Assembly: GCF_041725775.1 (NCBI RefSeq)
Contig: NZ_JBEUEL010000001.1
Coordinates: 133,660-197,659 of the forward strand
From: Pueribacillus sp041725775
GTDB lineage: Bacteria > Bacillota > Bacilli > Bacillales > UBA6769
Reading direction: 5' to 3'
DNA: 64,000 nt
Position numbers and translations under genes: made by a program. Below the pieces are notes generated by a model, which was not told the origin of the DNA, ran no database searches, and worked only from the letters and a program-made list of their open reading frames with translations. Positions 44,533-54,397 of the stretch are shown piece after piece (position 1 is the stretch's first letter; each line of letters starts with the position of its first letter).

Positions 44533-44805
44533 ATGTCAAGTAAAACACATGTTAACGTAACGTTAGATTTTCAACACTTGGGCGAATCAGAGTATGATTT
44601 ACGTATCCCTATCCATCAGCCTATTAAACAACTGCTAATAAATATCATACAGACGTTACAGTTAAACGTTTCACAATCGTCACCATGGGTCATAAAAGTA
44701 CCGACGAAGCATTTACTGTTAGCAGACGACGATAAACTTATCGATTATAAAGTGACAGATGGCGATCGATTAATCGTCATTTCAAAGGGGTCAATGAGAG
44801 AATGA
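44533..44805 (+). CDS. esaB: ubiquitin-like T7SS protein EsaB/YukD
   Basis: A 90-residue protein with the ubiquitin-like fold pattern of YukD: N-terminal beta strands (THVNVTLDFQ), helix IKQLLINIIQTL, and the ending LIDYKVTDGDRLIVIS. ATG at 44533 follows GAGGGGAAC. Overlaps essB by 4 bp. EsaB is a cytosolic component required for secretion. Confidence 0.92.
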   Translation: MSSKTHVNVTLDFQHLGESEYDLRIPIHQPIKQLLINIIQTLQLNVSQSSPWVIKVPTKHLLLADDDKLIDYKVTDGDRLIVISKGSMRE

Positions 44806-46100
44806 AAGAAAAAAATATAAAGATACATGATTTTGAACTGCAATTTTTAATCGAAGAAGATACGTGGCGTCTGTCGTTAACTAAGTCCCAAACGAGAGTT
44901 AGAGAAGTTAGTCAGCTCACTTTAATTAAAGAGCCATCAGATTATTTTGTACCGGTTAAAATTGAAGATGACAATGACGCATTTACGTTTGTTTACTCGA
45001 TTCCATCTCGTGCCAAAACGTGGAAAGACATTGTCAAGCTAAACCGAAATGACAAGCTTCGTTTATTGCTTAATGTTGCTCGTTTTCAAGCATGCTTAGA
45101 TACGAGAACGAGCTTTTTTTTACATCCAAATAATCTTATCTTTGATGATAATCTTATTCCAAAGCTTGTATATCGCGGAATTCGTGATTACGTTCCTCCG
45201 TACGAGATGAGTGAGGAAACATTTCTTTTGCAGTATAAATGTTTAAGTATCGCCCTATTTTCCAAAAAGTTTACGTTTGATGAGCTTTATGCTGGTTCAA
45301 TTAAACATATAAAAGATTCCGATTTTGAAAAAAAACTCGCATCATTTGACGAGAACGAGTCGCTTGTAGCTTATTTGGAAAAAGAATATGTCAAAGAGCA
45401 AAAAGAAACAGAAGAAACGATGTCTCTCGTTCCAAAGAAACGTTTCGTTCTTTTTAAGCGTCTAGCAATTTCAATGCTCGTTTTATCCGTATTATTAGCA
45501 ATACCACTCGTTTATTTTAGTCTCGTTAAAGCTCCTTATCAGGAAGATCTTCTCGAGGCGCATCGTGACTTCCTTGCATCGGACTATGGAAAAGTCATTA
45601 CTGATTTAAATGAAATTGATCCAGAAAAATTGCCCGATCCGGCGAAATATATTTTAGCTTATTCATATGTTATGACTGAGAAATTGTCAGAAGATCAAAA
45701 GACAGCAATTATGAACAATATTAGCTTGAAAAGCGATCGTAATTATTTACTTTATTGGATTTATAACGGGCGAGGGAATTTTGAAAAAACGGTAGATTTA
45801 GCAAAATACATCGATGATCCGCAATTAATTATGTATGCCATTATTAAACAAATTGAGCAGGCGAAAAATGATCCGAACTTAAGTGGCTCAGAACGTGATG
45901 AACACGTTCGCTCGCTGCACAATGAGCTCAATGATTATCGTAACGAATATGGGTTGGAAGAAGATGACGAACTCGGCTTTCCAGATCAAGAAGCTGTTCC
46001 GGCAAATACAGACAAAGACGAACAAGAACATAGGAAAACTGACGATACCAATAAAAATAAGAAAAAGTCTGACGAAACACCGAAGAAGGACAGAAAATGA
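44802..46100 (+). CDS. essB: type VII secretion protein EssB/YukC
   Basis: A 432-residue membrane component. The N-terminal cytosolic pseudokinase domain covers about residues 1-205, one membrane helix about 218-242 (LAISMLVLSVLLAIPLVYF), an extracellular helical domain to about 385, then a Lys/Asp/Glu-rich disordered tail. It recruits EssC and partner proteins. Translationally coupled to esaB by ATGA. Confidence 0.93.
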   Translation: MKEKNIKIHDFELQFLIEEDTWRLSLTKSQTRVREVSQLTLIKEPSDYFVPVKIEDDNDAFTFVYSIPSRAKTWKDIVKLNRNDKLRLLLNVARFQACLDTRTSFFLHPNNLIFDDNLIPKLVYRGIRDYVPPYEMSEETFLLQYKCLSIALFSKKFTFDELYAGSIKHIKDSDFEKKLASFDENESLVAYLEKEYVKEQKETEETMSLVPKKRFVLFKRLAISMLVLSVLLAIPLVYFSLVKAPYQEDLLEAHRDFLASDYGKVITDLNEIDPEKLPDPAKYILAYSYVMTEKLSEDQKTAIMNNISLKSDRNYLLYWIYNGRGNFEKTVDLAKYIDDPQLIMYAIIKQIEQAKNDPNLSGSERDEHVRSLHNELNDYRNEYGLEEDDELGFPDQEAVPANTDKDEQEHRKTDDTNKNKKKSDETPKKDRK

Positions 46101-46135
46101 TCGAGGTAATGATCATCTGAGAGAGGAAGAGAAAA

Positions 46136-49100
46136 ATGGCACAACAGATGTTGTTGTTGAGCTATGATGATGAACTGCATAAATGTCAATTGACGAAAGA
46201 TGAACATAAAGAAGTAACGGTTGGAAATAACGTTTCCGATACGGTGACATTTCAAACCGTTCCGACGAGTTTTTCTGTCAATTGGGATGGGGAAAAGTGC
46301 GAAATTGCAGAACAAACACTTCATCTCAATGATCAACTCGTCATTCATTTGGAAAATAGGCCGATGCACTTTTATTTAATTGACGGCTCGAGTTGGAAAA
46401 CGTTTGATACGTCATCAAAAAGAAGCATTACATTTGGCGCGAATGACTACGATGATATCCAGATTAACGGAACGTCAGTTGATTTATTGTTATATCGAGA
46501 TGCTCTAAATGATCGATTTCAACTGGAAGTGCTACGCGGTGAAGTTTATCACAATTACTTACTTTCAACTGGAAAAGTAGAGCTTCACCTTGGGGATGAG
46601 CTGTTTGTCGATGGAATCATTGTAAAAGTCGGTGAAAATCATATTCAAGTCCTTGCTAATGAAAAACAGATATCGACAACATTAACAACGTTACATGTTA
46701 CCGAATCTATTTATGATGGTGACTACCCAGATTACCACCGTTCACCACGAATTATTTATCGTGAACCTGAAGAAAAAGTGACGATTGCGAAACCTTCAAG
46801 CAAGCCGTCAAAACCGAGTGAACAGCTTGGACGACTTATCGTGCCACCGCTTGTCATGATCGCCGCTATGGTTGTCGTTTCGTTTTTTCGAGCAAGTGGA
46901 GTATATATCATTGTCATGTTAGCGATGACAGTGACAACAATTATTTATTCTACGATCTCATATGTTAAAAATGTGAAGCAATATCGAAAAGATACGAAAG
47001 AAAGAGATGTTGAATATCGCAAGTATTTAAAACAAAAAACGAAGGAACTAAATGAAACGACTGAAGAACAACGATATGCCTTGGAATATCACTATCCAAA
47101 TATTGAAGAACTGCGTGAAATGGCCGTCAATGTCCATCCACGCATTTACGAAAAAACGATGTTCCACCATGACTTTTTAACTTATCGTGCTGGGCTGGGA
47201 CAGGAAAAAGCAAGCTTTGAAATTCAATTCAATGAAGAAGAATTTTCACTTGATAAAGATGTTCTCATTAAAGAGGCGAGGGAATTAAGAAATCACTATA
47301 CAACGATTGATAATGTACCGATTGTAACAACTCTTGCGGAAGGTCCTGTCGGTTACATTGGGCAACGAAACCTCGTCCTTGAACAGTTGCAATTGCTTGT
47401 CAGTCAATTAGCGATGTTTCACAGCTATCATGATTTACAATTTATAACGATTTTTCCAGAAGAAGAAAAGTGTGAATGGGAATGGATGCGGTGGTTACCT
47501 CATGCAAGCTTAAAAGGGATCAACGTACGTGGTTTTGTATACCATGAACGTTCGCGAGATCAAGTATTAAATTCTTTTTATCAAATTTTAAAAGAACGAA
47601 AATTAGAACTTGAGGAGCATGGAAATAAAAGTGAAAAAATTTATTTTTCTCCTCATTTTGTTGTATTGATTACAGACGAAAAATTAATTTTAGACCATAT
47701 CGTCATGGAGTTTTTCAATGAAGATCCGAGAGATTTAGGTGTTTCGCTTGTCTTTGTCCAAGATGTTATGCAGTCTTTGCCAGAACATGTGCAAACCGTT
47801 GTTGATATACGCGACGCTACTAACGGAACGATAGTTCTTGAACAAGGTGAACTCGTGAATCGTAAGTTTACGCTTGATCATTTTCCAGAACAATTTAACA
47901 AAGAAGATATTTCAAGGTCACTTTCCCCATTAAACCATTTACAAAATTTGAAAAACTCAATTCCTGAAAGTGTAACATTCCTCGAAATGTACGGAATTGA
48001 AAAAGTTGATGAACTAAATGTCATATCACGTTGGGAACAAAATGATACGTACAAAAGCTTAGCTGTTCCGTTAGGATTACGTGGGAAAGATGATATTGTC
48101 AAATTAAATTTACATGAAAAGGCACATGGTCCGCACGGTTTAATAGCAGGAACAACGGGATCAGGAAAATCAGAAATTATTCAATCTTATATTCTATCCC
48201 TTTCGGCTAATTTTCACCCACATGAAGTGGCATTTCTTCTTATTGACTACAAAGGTGGGGGAATGGCGAATTTATTCAAAAACCTCCCGCACTTGTTAGG
48301 AACAATTACGAACCTAGACGGTGCTCAATCGATGCGTGCGTTAGCTTCAATTAAAGCAGAACTTCAAAAGCGGCAACGCGTATTTGGAGAGCATGATGTC
48401 AATCATATTAATCAATATCAAAAGCTATATAAGCAAGGCGAAGCAAAAGATCCGATGCCACATCTGTTTTTAATTTCTGACGAGTTCGCCGAATTGAAAG
48501 CGGAGCAACCTGAGTTTATGAAAGAACTCGTATCCACTGCACGAATTGGGCGTTCACTCGGGATTCACCTCATTTTAGCAACTCAAAAACCGAGTGGAGT
48601 CGTTGATGACCAAATTTGGTCGAACTCAAAATTTAAGCTTGCACTTAAAGTTCAAGATGCAAGTGACTCCAATGAAATATTAAAAACACCTGATGCAGCA
48701 GAAATTACATTGCCAGGTCGTGCATATTTACAAGTAGGTAACAACGAAATTTATGAGTTATTTCAAAGTGCGTGGAGTGGAGCTAATTACGTTACAGATA
48801 AAGAAGATGAACAAGCCGTCGATACAACCATTTATGCAATTAATGAACTCGGGCAATATGATATTTTAAGCGAAGATTTAAGTGGACTTGGTGAAAAGGA
48901 AGACATTAAAAAAGTGCCGACAGAGTTAGAAGCAGTTATCGATTACATCGCTGTCGTTGCAAACGAACAACAAATTGAGACGCTACCACGTCCATGGTTG
49001 CCTCCGCTTCAAGAACGGATAAGTCTACAAAAAATAAAAGGTGATGTAAATAGAGACGGATGGGAAAGCAATGTACTTATGCCGTTAGAACCAACGATTG

Positions 49101-50662
49101 GATTTGCGGATTTACCTGAAATGCAAGATCAGAAGCCATTGCGAATAAACTTGACGAAAGACGGTCATCTCGTTGTATTTTCAAGCCCAGGCTATGGAAA
49201 ATCAACATTTTTACAAACAGTCGTTATGGATTTAGCGCGAGCACACAATCCAGAAATGCTCCATGTTTATTTACTTGACTTCGGTACGAACGGATTGTTG
49301 CCGCTTAAGGATTTGCCCCACGTTGCGGATACGTTTCTCGTTGACGAACAAGAAAAAATTGAAAAGCTTTTACGCAGACTTACAGAAGAAATAAAAGTTC
49401 GAAAACAAAAACTTAGTGAGTATGGAGTCGCAAATATTGAAATGTATACGAAAGCGAGCAGTGAAAGCGTACCACATCAAGTTATTATTATCGATAACTA
49501 TGATTCTGTACGTGAAGCGGACTACGTTGAGGAATTTGAAGCATTAATGACACAGATTGCACGTGAGGGCGGCGGTATCGGACTACACTTAGTTATAAGT
49601 GCGGGCAGACAAAATGCACTAAGAATGCCATTGCTTTCCAACATCAAAACACAAGTCGCGTTGTACTTAATTGATCAGGCAGAACTTCGAGCTATCGTTG
49701 GCAAAACAGAAATCGAACCTGAAGAAATTGCAGGACGAGGATTGATTAAGCTTGAACAACCGACGCTATTTCAAACGGCTTTGCCAGTTGAAGGAAACGA
49801 TACGCTTGAAGTGATTGAACGACTTCAACAGGAAGCAAAAGATATGCGAGAATCATGGACTGGAAGCGTGCCACAACCCATTCCGATGGTCCCTGAAACC
49901 CTTCATTTTTCAGAGTTTAAAGAATGGAAGAGTACAAATGCGATTTACGAGAATCATGGGATTAGTCTCGGTGTCGATATGATTGACGTATTACCTGTTC
50001 CGCTTTATATCGAAAAAGAATCGCCATTTGTGATTACAGGCGATGATTATTCAAAAACGATTGATTCGATTGAAATTGCAATTGATTCATATATTCATAT
50101 AGGGACAGATGTCATCGTTATCGATAATGAACAATATACTTTTTCTGATTATCAAAATGAAAATTGTGCGTACGGAGAAGGCAAAGATTACTTCATGCAA
50201 ATATTTGACCGATTGAAAGATTGGTTCATTAAGCGTCGTGAAGCAGTAAGTGAATTGCGAAAGCAAAATGCACCACGTGAAGAAATTCAACAGTTATATA
50301 AAGAAATGAATCTCGTAACGATTGTTATAACGGATTATGCGATGATTCGTAGTAAATTGGACCCATCGATCGAAGAGCAATTTATTACATTGCTAGAACA
50401 ATCAAGAGAATATAATCTGAACTTCATCATAGCTGCATCGCTCTCATTATTGGAAGGTTACGATCCGCTAACGAAATATTTAAGAGAATCAGGTTCAGCC
50501 CTGCTCTTTAGCGAGTTGAAAAATCAAAGTGTGTACCACGTCTCAAATCGATTGACATTTGAGAAGAATTTAGAAGCAGGAGAAGCATACTACATTTCGA
50601 ATAATAAGCAGCTTAAAATAAAAGTTGCCAAAAAAGGGAGGCCATCATATGCAGGCGTTTGA
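46136..50662 (+). CDS. essC: type VII secretion ATPase EssC/YukBA
   Basis: A 1508-residue motor of the secretion system. Two N-terminal FHA-like domains (to about 190), two membrane helices (about 237-280), a divergent D1, then FtsK/SpoIIIE ATPase D2 with Walker A GTTGSGKS (about 671) and FLISDEFAEL (about 778). D3 has Walker A SSPGYGKST (about 1016) but IIIDNYDS in place of a normal Walker B. A last module has only GDDYSKT. The C-terminal modules set substrate specificity in Staphylococcus. Overlaps the next gene by 14 bp. Confidence 0.96.
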   Translation: MAQQMLLLSYDDELHKCQLTKDEHKEVTVGNNVSDTVTFQTVPTSFSVNWDGEKCEIAEQTLHLNDQLVIHLENRPMHFYLIDGSSWKTFDTSSKRSITFGANDYDDIQINGTSVDLLLYRDALNDRFQLEVLRGEVYHNYLLSTGKVELHLGDELFVDGIIVKVGENHIQVLANEKQISTTLTTLHVTESIYDGDYPDYHRSPRIIYREPEEKVTIAKPSSKPSKPSEQLGRLIVPPLVMIAAMVVVSFFRASGVYIIVMLAMTVTTIIYSTISYVKNVKQYRKDTKERDVEYRKYLKQKTKELNETTEEQRYALEYHYPNIEELREMAVNVHPRIYEKTMFHHDFLTYRAGLGQEKASFEIQFNEEEFSLDKDVLIKEARELRNHYTTIDNVPIVTTLAEGPVGYIGQRNLVLEQLQLLVSQLAMFHSYHDLQFITIFPEEEKCEWEWMRWLPHASLKGINVRGFVYHERSRDQVLNSFYQILKERKLELEEHGNKSEKIYFSPHFVVLITDEKLILDHIVMEFFNEDPRDLGVSLVFVQDVMQSLPEHVQTVVDIRDATNGTIVLEQGELVNRKFTLDHFPEQFNKEDISRSLSPLNHLQNLKNSIPESVTFLEMYGIEKVDELNVISRWEQNDTYKSLAVPLGLRGKDDIVKLNLHEKAHGPHGLIAGTTGSGKSEIIQSYILSLSANFHPHEVAFLLIDYKGGGMANLFKNLPHLLGTITNLDGAQSMRALASIKAELQKRQRVFGEHDVNHINQYQKLYKQGEAKDPMPHLFLISDEFAELKAEQPEFMKELVSTARIGRSLGIHLILATQKPSGVVDDQIWSNSKFKLALKVQDASDSNEILKTPDAAEITLPGRAYLQVGNNEIYELFQSAWSGANYVTDKEDEQAVDTTIYAINELGQYDILSEDLSGLGEKEDIKKVPTELEAVIDYIAVVANEQQIETLPRPWLPPLQERISLQKIKGDVNRDGWESNVLMPLEPTIGFADLPEMQDQKPLRINLTKDGHLVVFSSPGYGKSTFLQTVVMDLARAHNPEMLHVYLLDFGTNGLLPLKDLPHVADTFLVDEQEKIEKLLRRLTEEIKVRKQKLSEYGVANIEMYTKASSESVPHQVIIIDNYDSVREADYVEEFEALMTQIAREGGGIGLHLVISAGRQNALRMPLLSNIKTQVALYLIDQAELRAIVGKTEIEPEEIAGRGLIKLEQPTLFQTALPVEGNDTLEVIERLQQEAKDMRESWTGSVPQPIPMVPETLHFSEFKEWKSTNAIYENHGISLGVDMIDVLPVPLYIEKESPFVITGDDYSKTIDSIEIAIDSYIHIGTDVIVIDNEQYTFSDYQNENCAYGEGKDYFMQIFDRLKDWFIKRREAVSELRKQNAPREEIQQLYKEMNLVTIVITDYAMIRSKLDPSIEEQFITLLEQSREYNLNFIIAASLSLLEGYDPLTKYLRESGSALLFSELKNQSVYHVSNRLTFEKNLEAGEAYYISNNKQLKIKVAKKGRPSYAGV

Positions 50663-51779
50663 AGTGGCTGACTCTATCGTTTGTATGAATAACACACCGT
50701 TACAAGGAGACGTGTACATATCGATCACGACTGGCATTGGTTTTACATCGCGAAAAATTAGGGTTGATAAAGTTGAGAAGTTTATCGGTGCATCTACGGC
50801 AAATGTCTATTTTAATTATGTAAAAACAGTACTAAAAAAGAAATACAAGTTAGAAGTCGGCATCTCCGTCTCAGCGAATGCCACAAGTGTATATTGGAAA
50901 TCATCAGAAGAACAATACGTAACGGAGATGCAATATGTTTTAAACGAACTATTTAACAATTTTATTGACGAAGGATTGTTCATGAAGGAAAAGAAAAGTA
51001 CAATTGAACGATTTCAGACCCATTATAAAAATCTAGAATTTCGCGGCCGTTTAAAAATAATGGAATTCTCGCATAAAAACAAAGACTATCAATTTGAATA
51101 TCTCACGAAAGATTTACTAAACGTTACCGTTGAAGAAGTACGAACGATGCGGAATTATTTACTTTTCCCGCAAAATTTATTTTTATTTATCCATGGCTCA
51201 ACAAACAAAGATGCCGTTAAACAGTTAGCCATACCAAACATAACACCAACTCATGTGCAATATCTTTTTCGTCTTGAAGACTATCATTTTCTTCAAGACG
51301 AAGCTTTTATTAAAAAAAGCAAAGATGATTACCAATGTGGTTGTATAAAATTTGAACGTGGACCGACCTTTGAACACATTTCGAAAGAATATGCCGTTCT
51401 TACATTAATTGGAGAAATGTTGTTTAATGGGTACTTTTCAATAGAAGTTGATCATATGGATGCGAGTATTATTTATTTTGAAACTCCGTTACGTAAGTAT
51501 AAGCATGATGTGATACGAATCATTGATCGAGATAACGTCGAGAAAGCAAAAATAAGATTTTTGAAACGGTTTGACCAATTCATCGGACAACAACCACACG
51601 CGTTTGTGGAAATGGCGGGGAGACATCATTTCGATAAAATTAATATTTATGAATGGTACGACAGCATAAAGACACTTAATGCTAAAGAGATAAAAGACTT
51701 CGTTCAAGTCCGTGATTATAAAATTCGTGAGGGGTATATCCATTATTACAAGGAGGAAAGCAAATATGGCATCATCTAA
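50649..51779 (+). CDS. M16 (insulinase)-like protein lacking the zinc motif, in the T7SS operon
   Basis: A 376-residue soluble protein whose ATG follows AAAAAGGGAGG and overlaps essC, so it belongs to the secretion operon. Two halves each look like an M16 domain: VGISVSANATSVYW plus EMQYVLNELFNNF, and KDLLNVTVEEVRTMRNYLLFPQNLFLFIHGS (quoted only in part: LLNVTVEEV...NLFLFIHG) in the first; YAVLTLIGEMLFNGYFS and AKIRFLKRF...LNAKEIKDF in the second. The HxxEH zinc motif expected in the first helix is absent (FIGASTANVYF region). I infer an inactive M16-type scaffold or chaperone. No B. subtilis yuk counterpart is known to me. Confidence 0.6.
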   Translation: MQAFEVADSIVCMNNTPLQGDVYISITTGIGFTSRKIRVDKVEKFIGASTANVYFNYVKTVLKKKYKLEVGISVSANATSVYWKSSEEQYVTEMQYVLNELFNNFIDEGLFMKEKKSTIERFQTHYKNLEFRGRLKIMEFSHKNKDYQFEYLTKDLLNVTVEEVRTMRNYLLFPQNLFLFIHGSTNKDAVKQLAIPNITPTHVQYLFRLEDYHFLQDEAFIKKSKDDYQCGCIKFERGPTFEHISKEYAVLTLIGEMLFNGYFSIEVDHMDASIIYFETPLRKYKHDVIRIIDRDNVEKAKIRFLKRFDQFIGQQPHAFVEMAGRHHFDKINIYEWYDSIKTLNAKEIKDFVQVRDYKIREGYIHYYKEESKYGII

Positions 51780-52059
51780 TGAAATACTTCTAAACATAGA
51801 AGGTTTTGATTCAGAAATTGAACAGTTTACAAACTCGGTTACAGAAGTAGCTTCAATTGAATCAAAACAAGTGCTAGATATTAAGAAACAATCAATTTTA
51901 GAATCGATGGATATGATGATGTCAATTTTAGATTCTTTTGCTAAAAGTATGGATGCATATGTCGCATTATCACGCAAAGACATCAACGAAATGAAGGTTC
52001 TGAAAGAAAGATGGGTTAACAAAGACGCAGAAATCGCTCACGATATTGAAGGGACGTGA
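51766..52059 (+). CDS. small helical WXG100-like protein (TIGR04197/Lap-like)
   Basis: A 97-residue all-helical protein without W-x-G, starting MASSNEILLNIEGFDSEIEQF. ATG at 51766 has AAGGAGGAA upstream. Small helical partners of this kind (TIGR04197, DUF3130/Lap) are encoded directly before LXG effectors and bind their N-terminal domain as targeting factors. Overlaps both neighbours by a few bases, so the three genes are coupled. Confidence 0.6.
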   Translation: MASSNEILLNIEGFDSEIEQFTNSVTEVASIESKQVLDIKKQSILESMDMMMSILDSFAKSMDAYVALSRKDINEMKVLKERWVNKDAEIAHDIEGT

Positions 52060-53480
52060 ACGAAGTGCCTAGGTTAGTGAATGACGAAATCAACGAGCTT
52101 GTTGAAAAATTACGCAACTATCAAGATCGTATATCGACAGCCGTATATGAACAGTTCAAACGGTCGTTAGTGCTATCAAAAACACATCATTTACGTGGAA
52201 AAACTGGCGATGCGTTTAAAGAATATATGGAAATTGTTCATATTCAACTAGCCGAAAAAATTATTAATATCGTCCATGAACTCCACGATGCTGCCAATCA
52301 AATGCGAATGGAGTTTTTAAACTATGAAAAAAATGAAAAAGGAATTGTTGGTTCCGGCACTATCGAAAATGTGAAGCAAACAATTGAAAACACGGGTAGA
52401 ACATTTGCTCAATTAGACACTAAATCAAATCAACTGTTAAGCCGAGCTGCTGAGTTTATAAGTACGACGAAACTTCCGACTGAGTCAGTGTCAAATTCAT
52501 ATACGAAAGTATTAAACAACATAGAAAAAACGAGAACAGGATTAGATGAAAATGATACGAAAGTTGCGAGCAATTTAAATAAGGTTAAAGCGCGAGTTGA
52601 GCAACTGTTTCAGCAAATTAATGATTTATCTGAGAACTTTCGCGATAAAAGTGGCATCGATTATAGTAAAATTGATGCGATTAAAGAGCAAGACTGGTAT
52701 ACCGTTGAAAGTGACGGAGCTTTCGCCAAAATGGTTGAAGATGATCCGTTTATCTATAATGCCGGTCACGCCTCTGTCGCAGATGGACAATGGGTAACAG
52801 GGATTGACGGAGATATTTATTTTGCTGCAACAGGCTATGCGCTAGGTGCTGAAGGTTATTATCAACGAGAAGGTTACGCTATAGATACAGCAGGGGAATT
52901 TGCTGCGTTAAAGGGTTCTCTTGAAGGGCAAGCGACAGAATATGTTACAGGGAGTATCGAAGGGGAACTTATTAGCGGAGACGGAAGCTTCACTTTCGAT
53001 TCAGAAGGAATCGATGCGGAGGGTAATGTCGCTGTAGCAAGAGCAGAAGGAACGGCAATGATTGGAACAGAGACATTTAATGGATATGTCACTGGAAAAG
53101 CAGATGCTTTTTCTGCTGACGGCCAATTTGCAGTAAAAATTCCTGAAGATGAAGATGGCGATTTTAAATTTGCTTTAGGTGGAAACGCTTCTGGTGCCTC
53201 AGCAAAGGTTGAAGCAGGTTTAACGCTGTTTGGTGTTGAAGAAGCAAGTGCTTCTGCAGACGTGGACGGAAATAAATCAAGCAAGTCTTTACTCGGTGTT
53301 GATGCGTCCGTTAGTGCTGGCTTTCAAGCGTCGGCTGGCGTAGAGTTTTCAAGTGAAACTGTCTTTGCATCAGACTTTGCTAACGTGAGAGCAAATACGA
53401 TCGCGGTAGACTTATCCCTTATTATCGGCGTCAAAATAGACTTACAAATACCATCGATACAGCTAAAGTGGCCATGGTAA
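52056..53480 (+). CDS. LXG-like T7SS substrate with Ala/Gly-rich beta-repeat C-terminus
   Basis: A 474-residue protein. Residues 1-200 are helical with the LXG/WXG-like signature LRGKTGDAFKEYMEIVHIQL and coiled coil. A conserved-looking block (DWYTVESDGAFAKMV) is followed from about 230 to 450 by alternating small/charged residues (GSIEGELISGDGSFTF, EGNVAVARAEGTA, SASADVDGNKSSKS) typical of repeating beta structure, and the end is hydrophobic (IQLKWPW). No nuclease, ADP-ribosyltransferase or other toxin motif is visible. GTG start at 52056; GTG at 52065 is an alternative. Role as an effector or surface protein is inference. Confidence 0.6.
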   Translation: MNEVPRLVNDEINELVEKLRNYQDRISTAVYEQFKRSLVLSKTHHLRGKTGDAFKEYMEIVHIQLAEKIINIVHELHDAANQMRMEFLNYEKNEKGIVGSGTIENVKQTIENTGRTFAQLDTKSNQLLSRAAEFISTTKLPTESVSNSYTKVLNNIEKTRTGLDENDTKVASNLNKVKARVEQLFQQINDLSENFRDKSGIDYSKIDAIKEQDWYTVESDGAFAKMVEDDPFIYNAGHASVADGQWVTGIDGDIYFAATGYALGAEGYYQREGYAIDTAGEFAALKGSLEGQATEYVTGSIEGELISGDGSFTFDSEGIDAEGNVAVARAEGTAMIGTETFNGYVTGKADAFSADGQFAVKIPEDEDGDFKFALGGNASGASAKVEAGLTLFGVEEASASADVDGNKSSKSLLGVDASVSAGFQASAGVEFSSETVFASDFANVRANTIAVDLSLIIGVKIDLQIPSIQLKWPW

Positions 53481-53501
53481 ACAATGAAGGTGGTGATTGC
53501 C

Positions 53502-53921
53502 ATGCATGAACGGATTCAATTGGAACAAGAATATAGTGCGAAACAAAGCCAGCTACAAGCTTACAACAATCAAATGACAGTGTTAAACAACAAGATCACG
53601 AGAGTTGAAAAATTAAAAGCAGAATTTGTTGAGCATAAAAGTGAACTTATCGCATTGCAAAACAAATTAAAGACAATCGCAAAAGAAAATTACGATTATT
53701 GGATCGGTGATCGGCTTGATCATTATCAAGATCTGTTAAGGGCTGATTTAGTAAATGATAGTCTAAGTGATTATATTAAGAAAATTGATCAAAACTTAGA
53801 CGAACTGAACAATGAGTTAATGAGACTGCAAAATGAAGTGTATAGTACAGAAGGATTGATCGGAAGTATTAAATCAGCATTAAATTGGCTCTCTACAAAG
53901 ATTGAAAATCTTGTGAACTAA
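53502..53921 (+). CDS. coiled-coil protein, DUF5082/YwqH-like
   Basis: A 139-residue protein, helical throughout, with heptad-like N- and C-terminal coiled coils flanking a central DYWIGDRLDHYQ segment (W-x-G variant). This layout matches YwqH/DUF5082 proteins that accompany LXG toxins. ATG at 53502 follows AAGGTGGTGATT; a GTG at 53484 is unlikely. Confidence 0.6.
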   Translation: MHERIQLEQEYSAKQSQLQAYNNQMTVLNNKITRVEKLKAEFVEHKSELIALQNKLKTIAKENYDYWIGDRLDHYQDLLRADLVNDSLSDYIKKIDQNLDELNNELMRLQNEVYSTEGLIGSIKSALNWLSTKIENLVN

Positions 53922-53944
53922 ATTCACCAAAAGGTGTGAAATAA

Positions 53945-54397
53945 ATGGAGAAAATTAAAATTGTGCCAGCAAAAGCGCATGAAGCACAAATGAATGACGA
54001 AGATATACGGCATGAGCTTGATGAAATTCAAACATTTTTTGATACGCGAAGTTTTTCATTTCAAGACGGAACGATTAACTTCGTTATTATCAGAGGCTTG
54101 TATTCTCACATTGAACGAGCGATGACGGTTGTTGGTGTGTTTGTGAATACGACAGGAAAAACAATTTGTGGATTAAAAGCCACATTACAATTTCAATCAC
54201 GAACTCAAACAGACGCTCGATTTGGAGAAATCGCGTTAGAGCTCCCACGCTCATTTTTAGGGGAAATTAAACAGAATGAAGGGTTTATTCTTCATTTAAA
54301 AGTGCCGGTTCAAGGATTAAATGCTAAAAAAGAAAAATATGAAGCACCTGAATTGGCTGGTGCAGTGAAAGACGTTGAAGTTGCTTTTCCAACGTAG
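53945..54397 (+). CDS. beta-rich soluble protein, unknown
   Basis: A 150-residue protein, mostly alternating hydrophobic strands (TINFVIIRGLY, MTVVGVFVNTTGKTI, GFILHLKVPVQGL), no signal peptide, no membrane helix, no cysteine cluster. It has a faint resemblance to SLAP-type domains, which I cannot confirm. The position after an LXG-like gene could fit a chaperone or immunity role. Confidence 0.45.
   Translation: MEKIKIVPAKAHEAQMNDEDIRHELDEIQTFFDTRSFSFQDGTINFVIIRGLYSHIERAMTVVGVFVNTTGKTICGLKATLQFQSRTQTDARFGEIALELPRSFLGEIKQNEGFILHLKVPVQGLNAKKEKYEAPELAGAVKDVEVAFPT

Noticed and set aside
51489..52022. Minus-strand frame of 177 codons over the M16-like/helical gene junction
   Set aside because: It crosses two tightly coupled plus-strand genes that have good ribosome sites.
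52874..53284. Minus-strand Ser/Pro-rich frame opposite the LXG-like gene
   Set aside because: Product of the repetitive plus-strand codons; not independent evidence of a gene.
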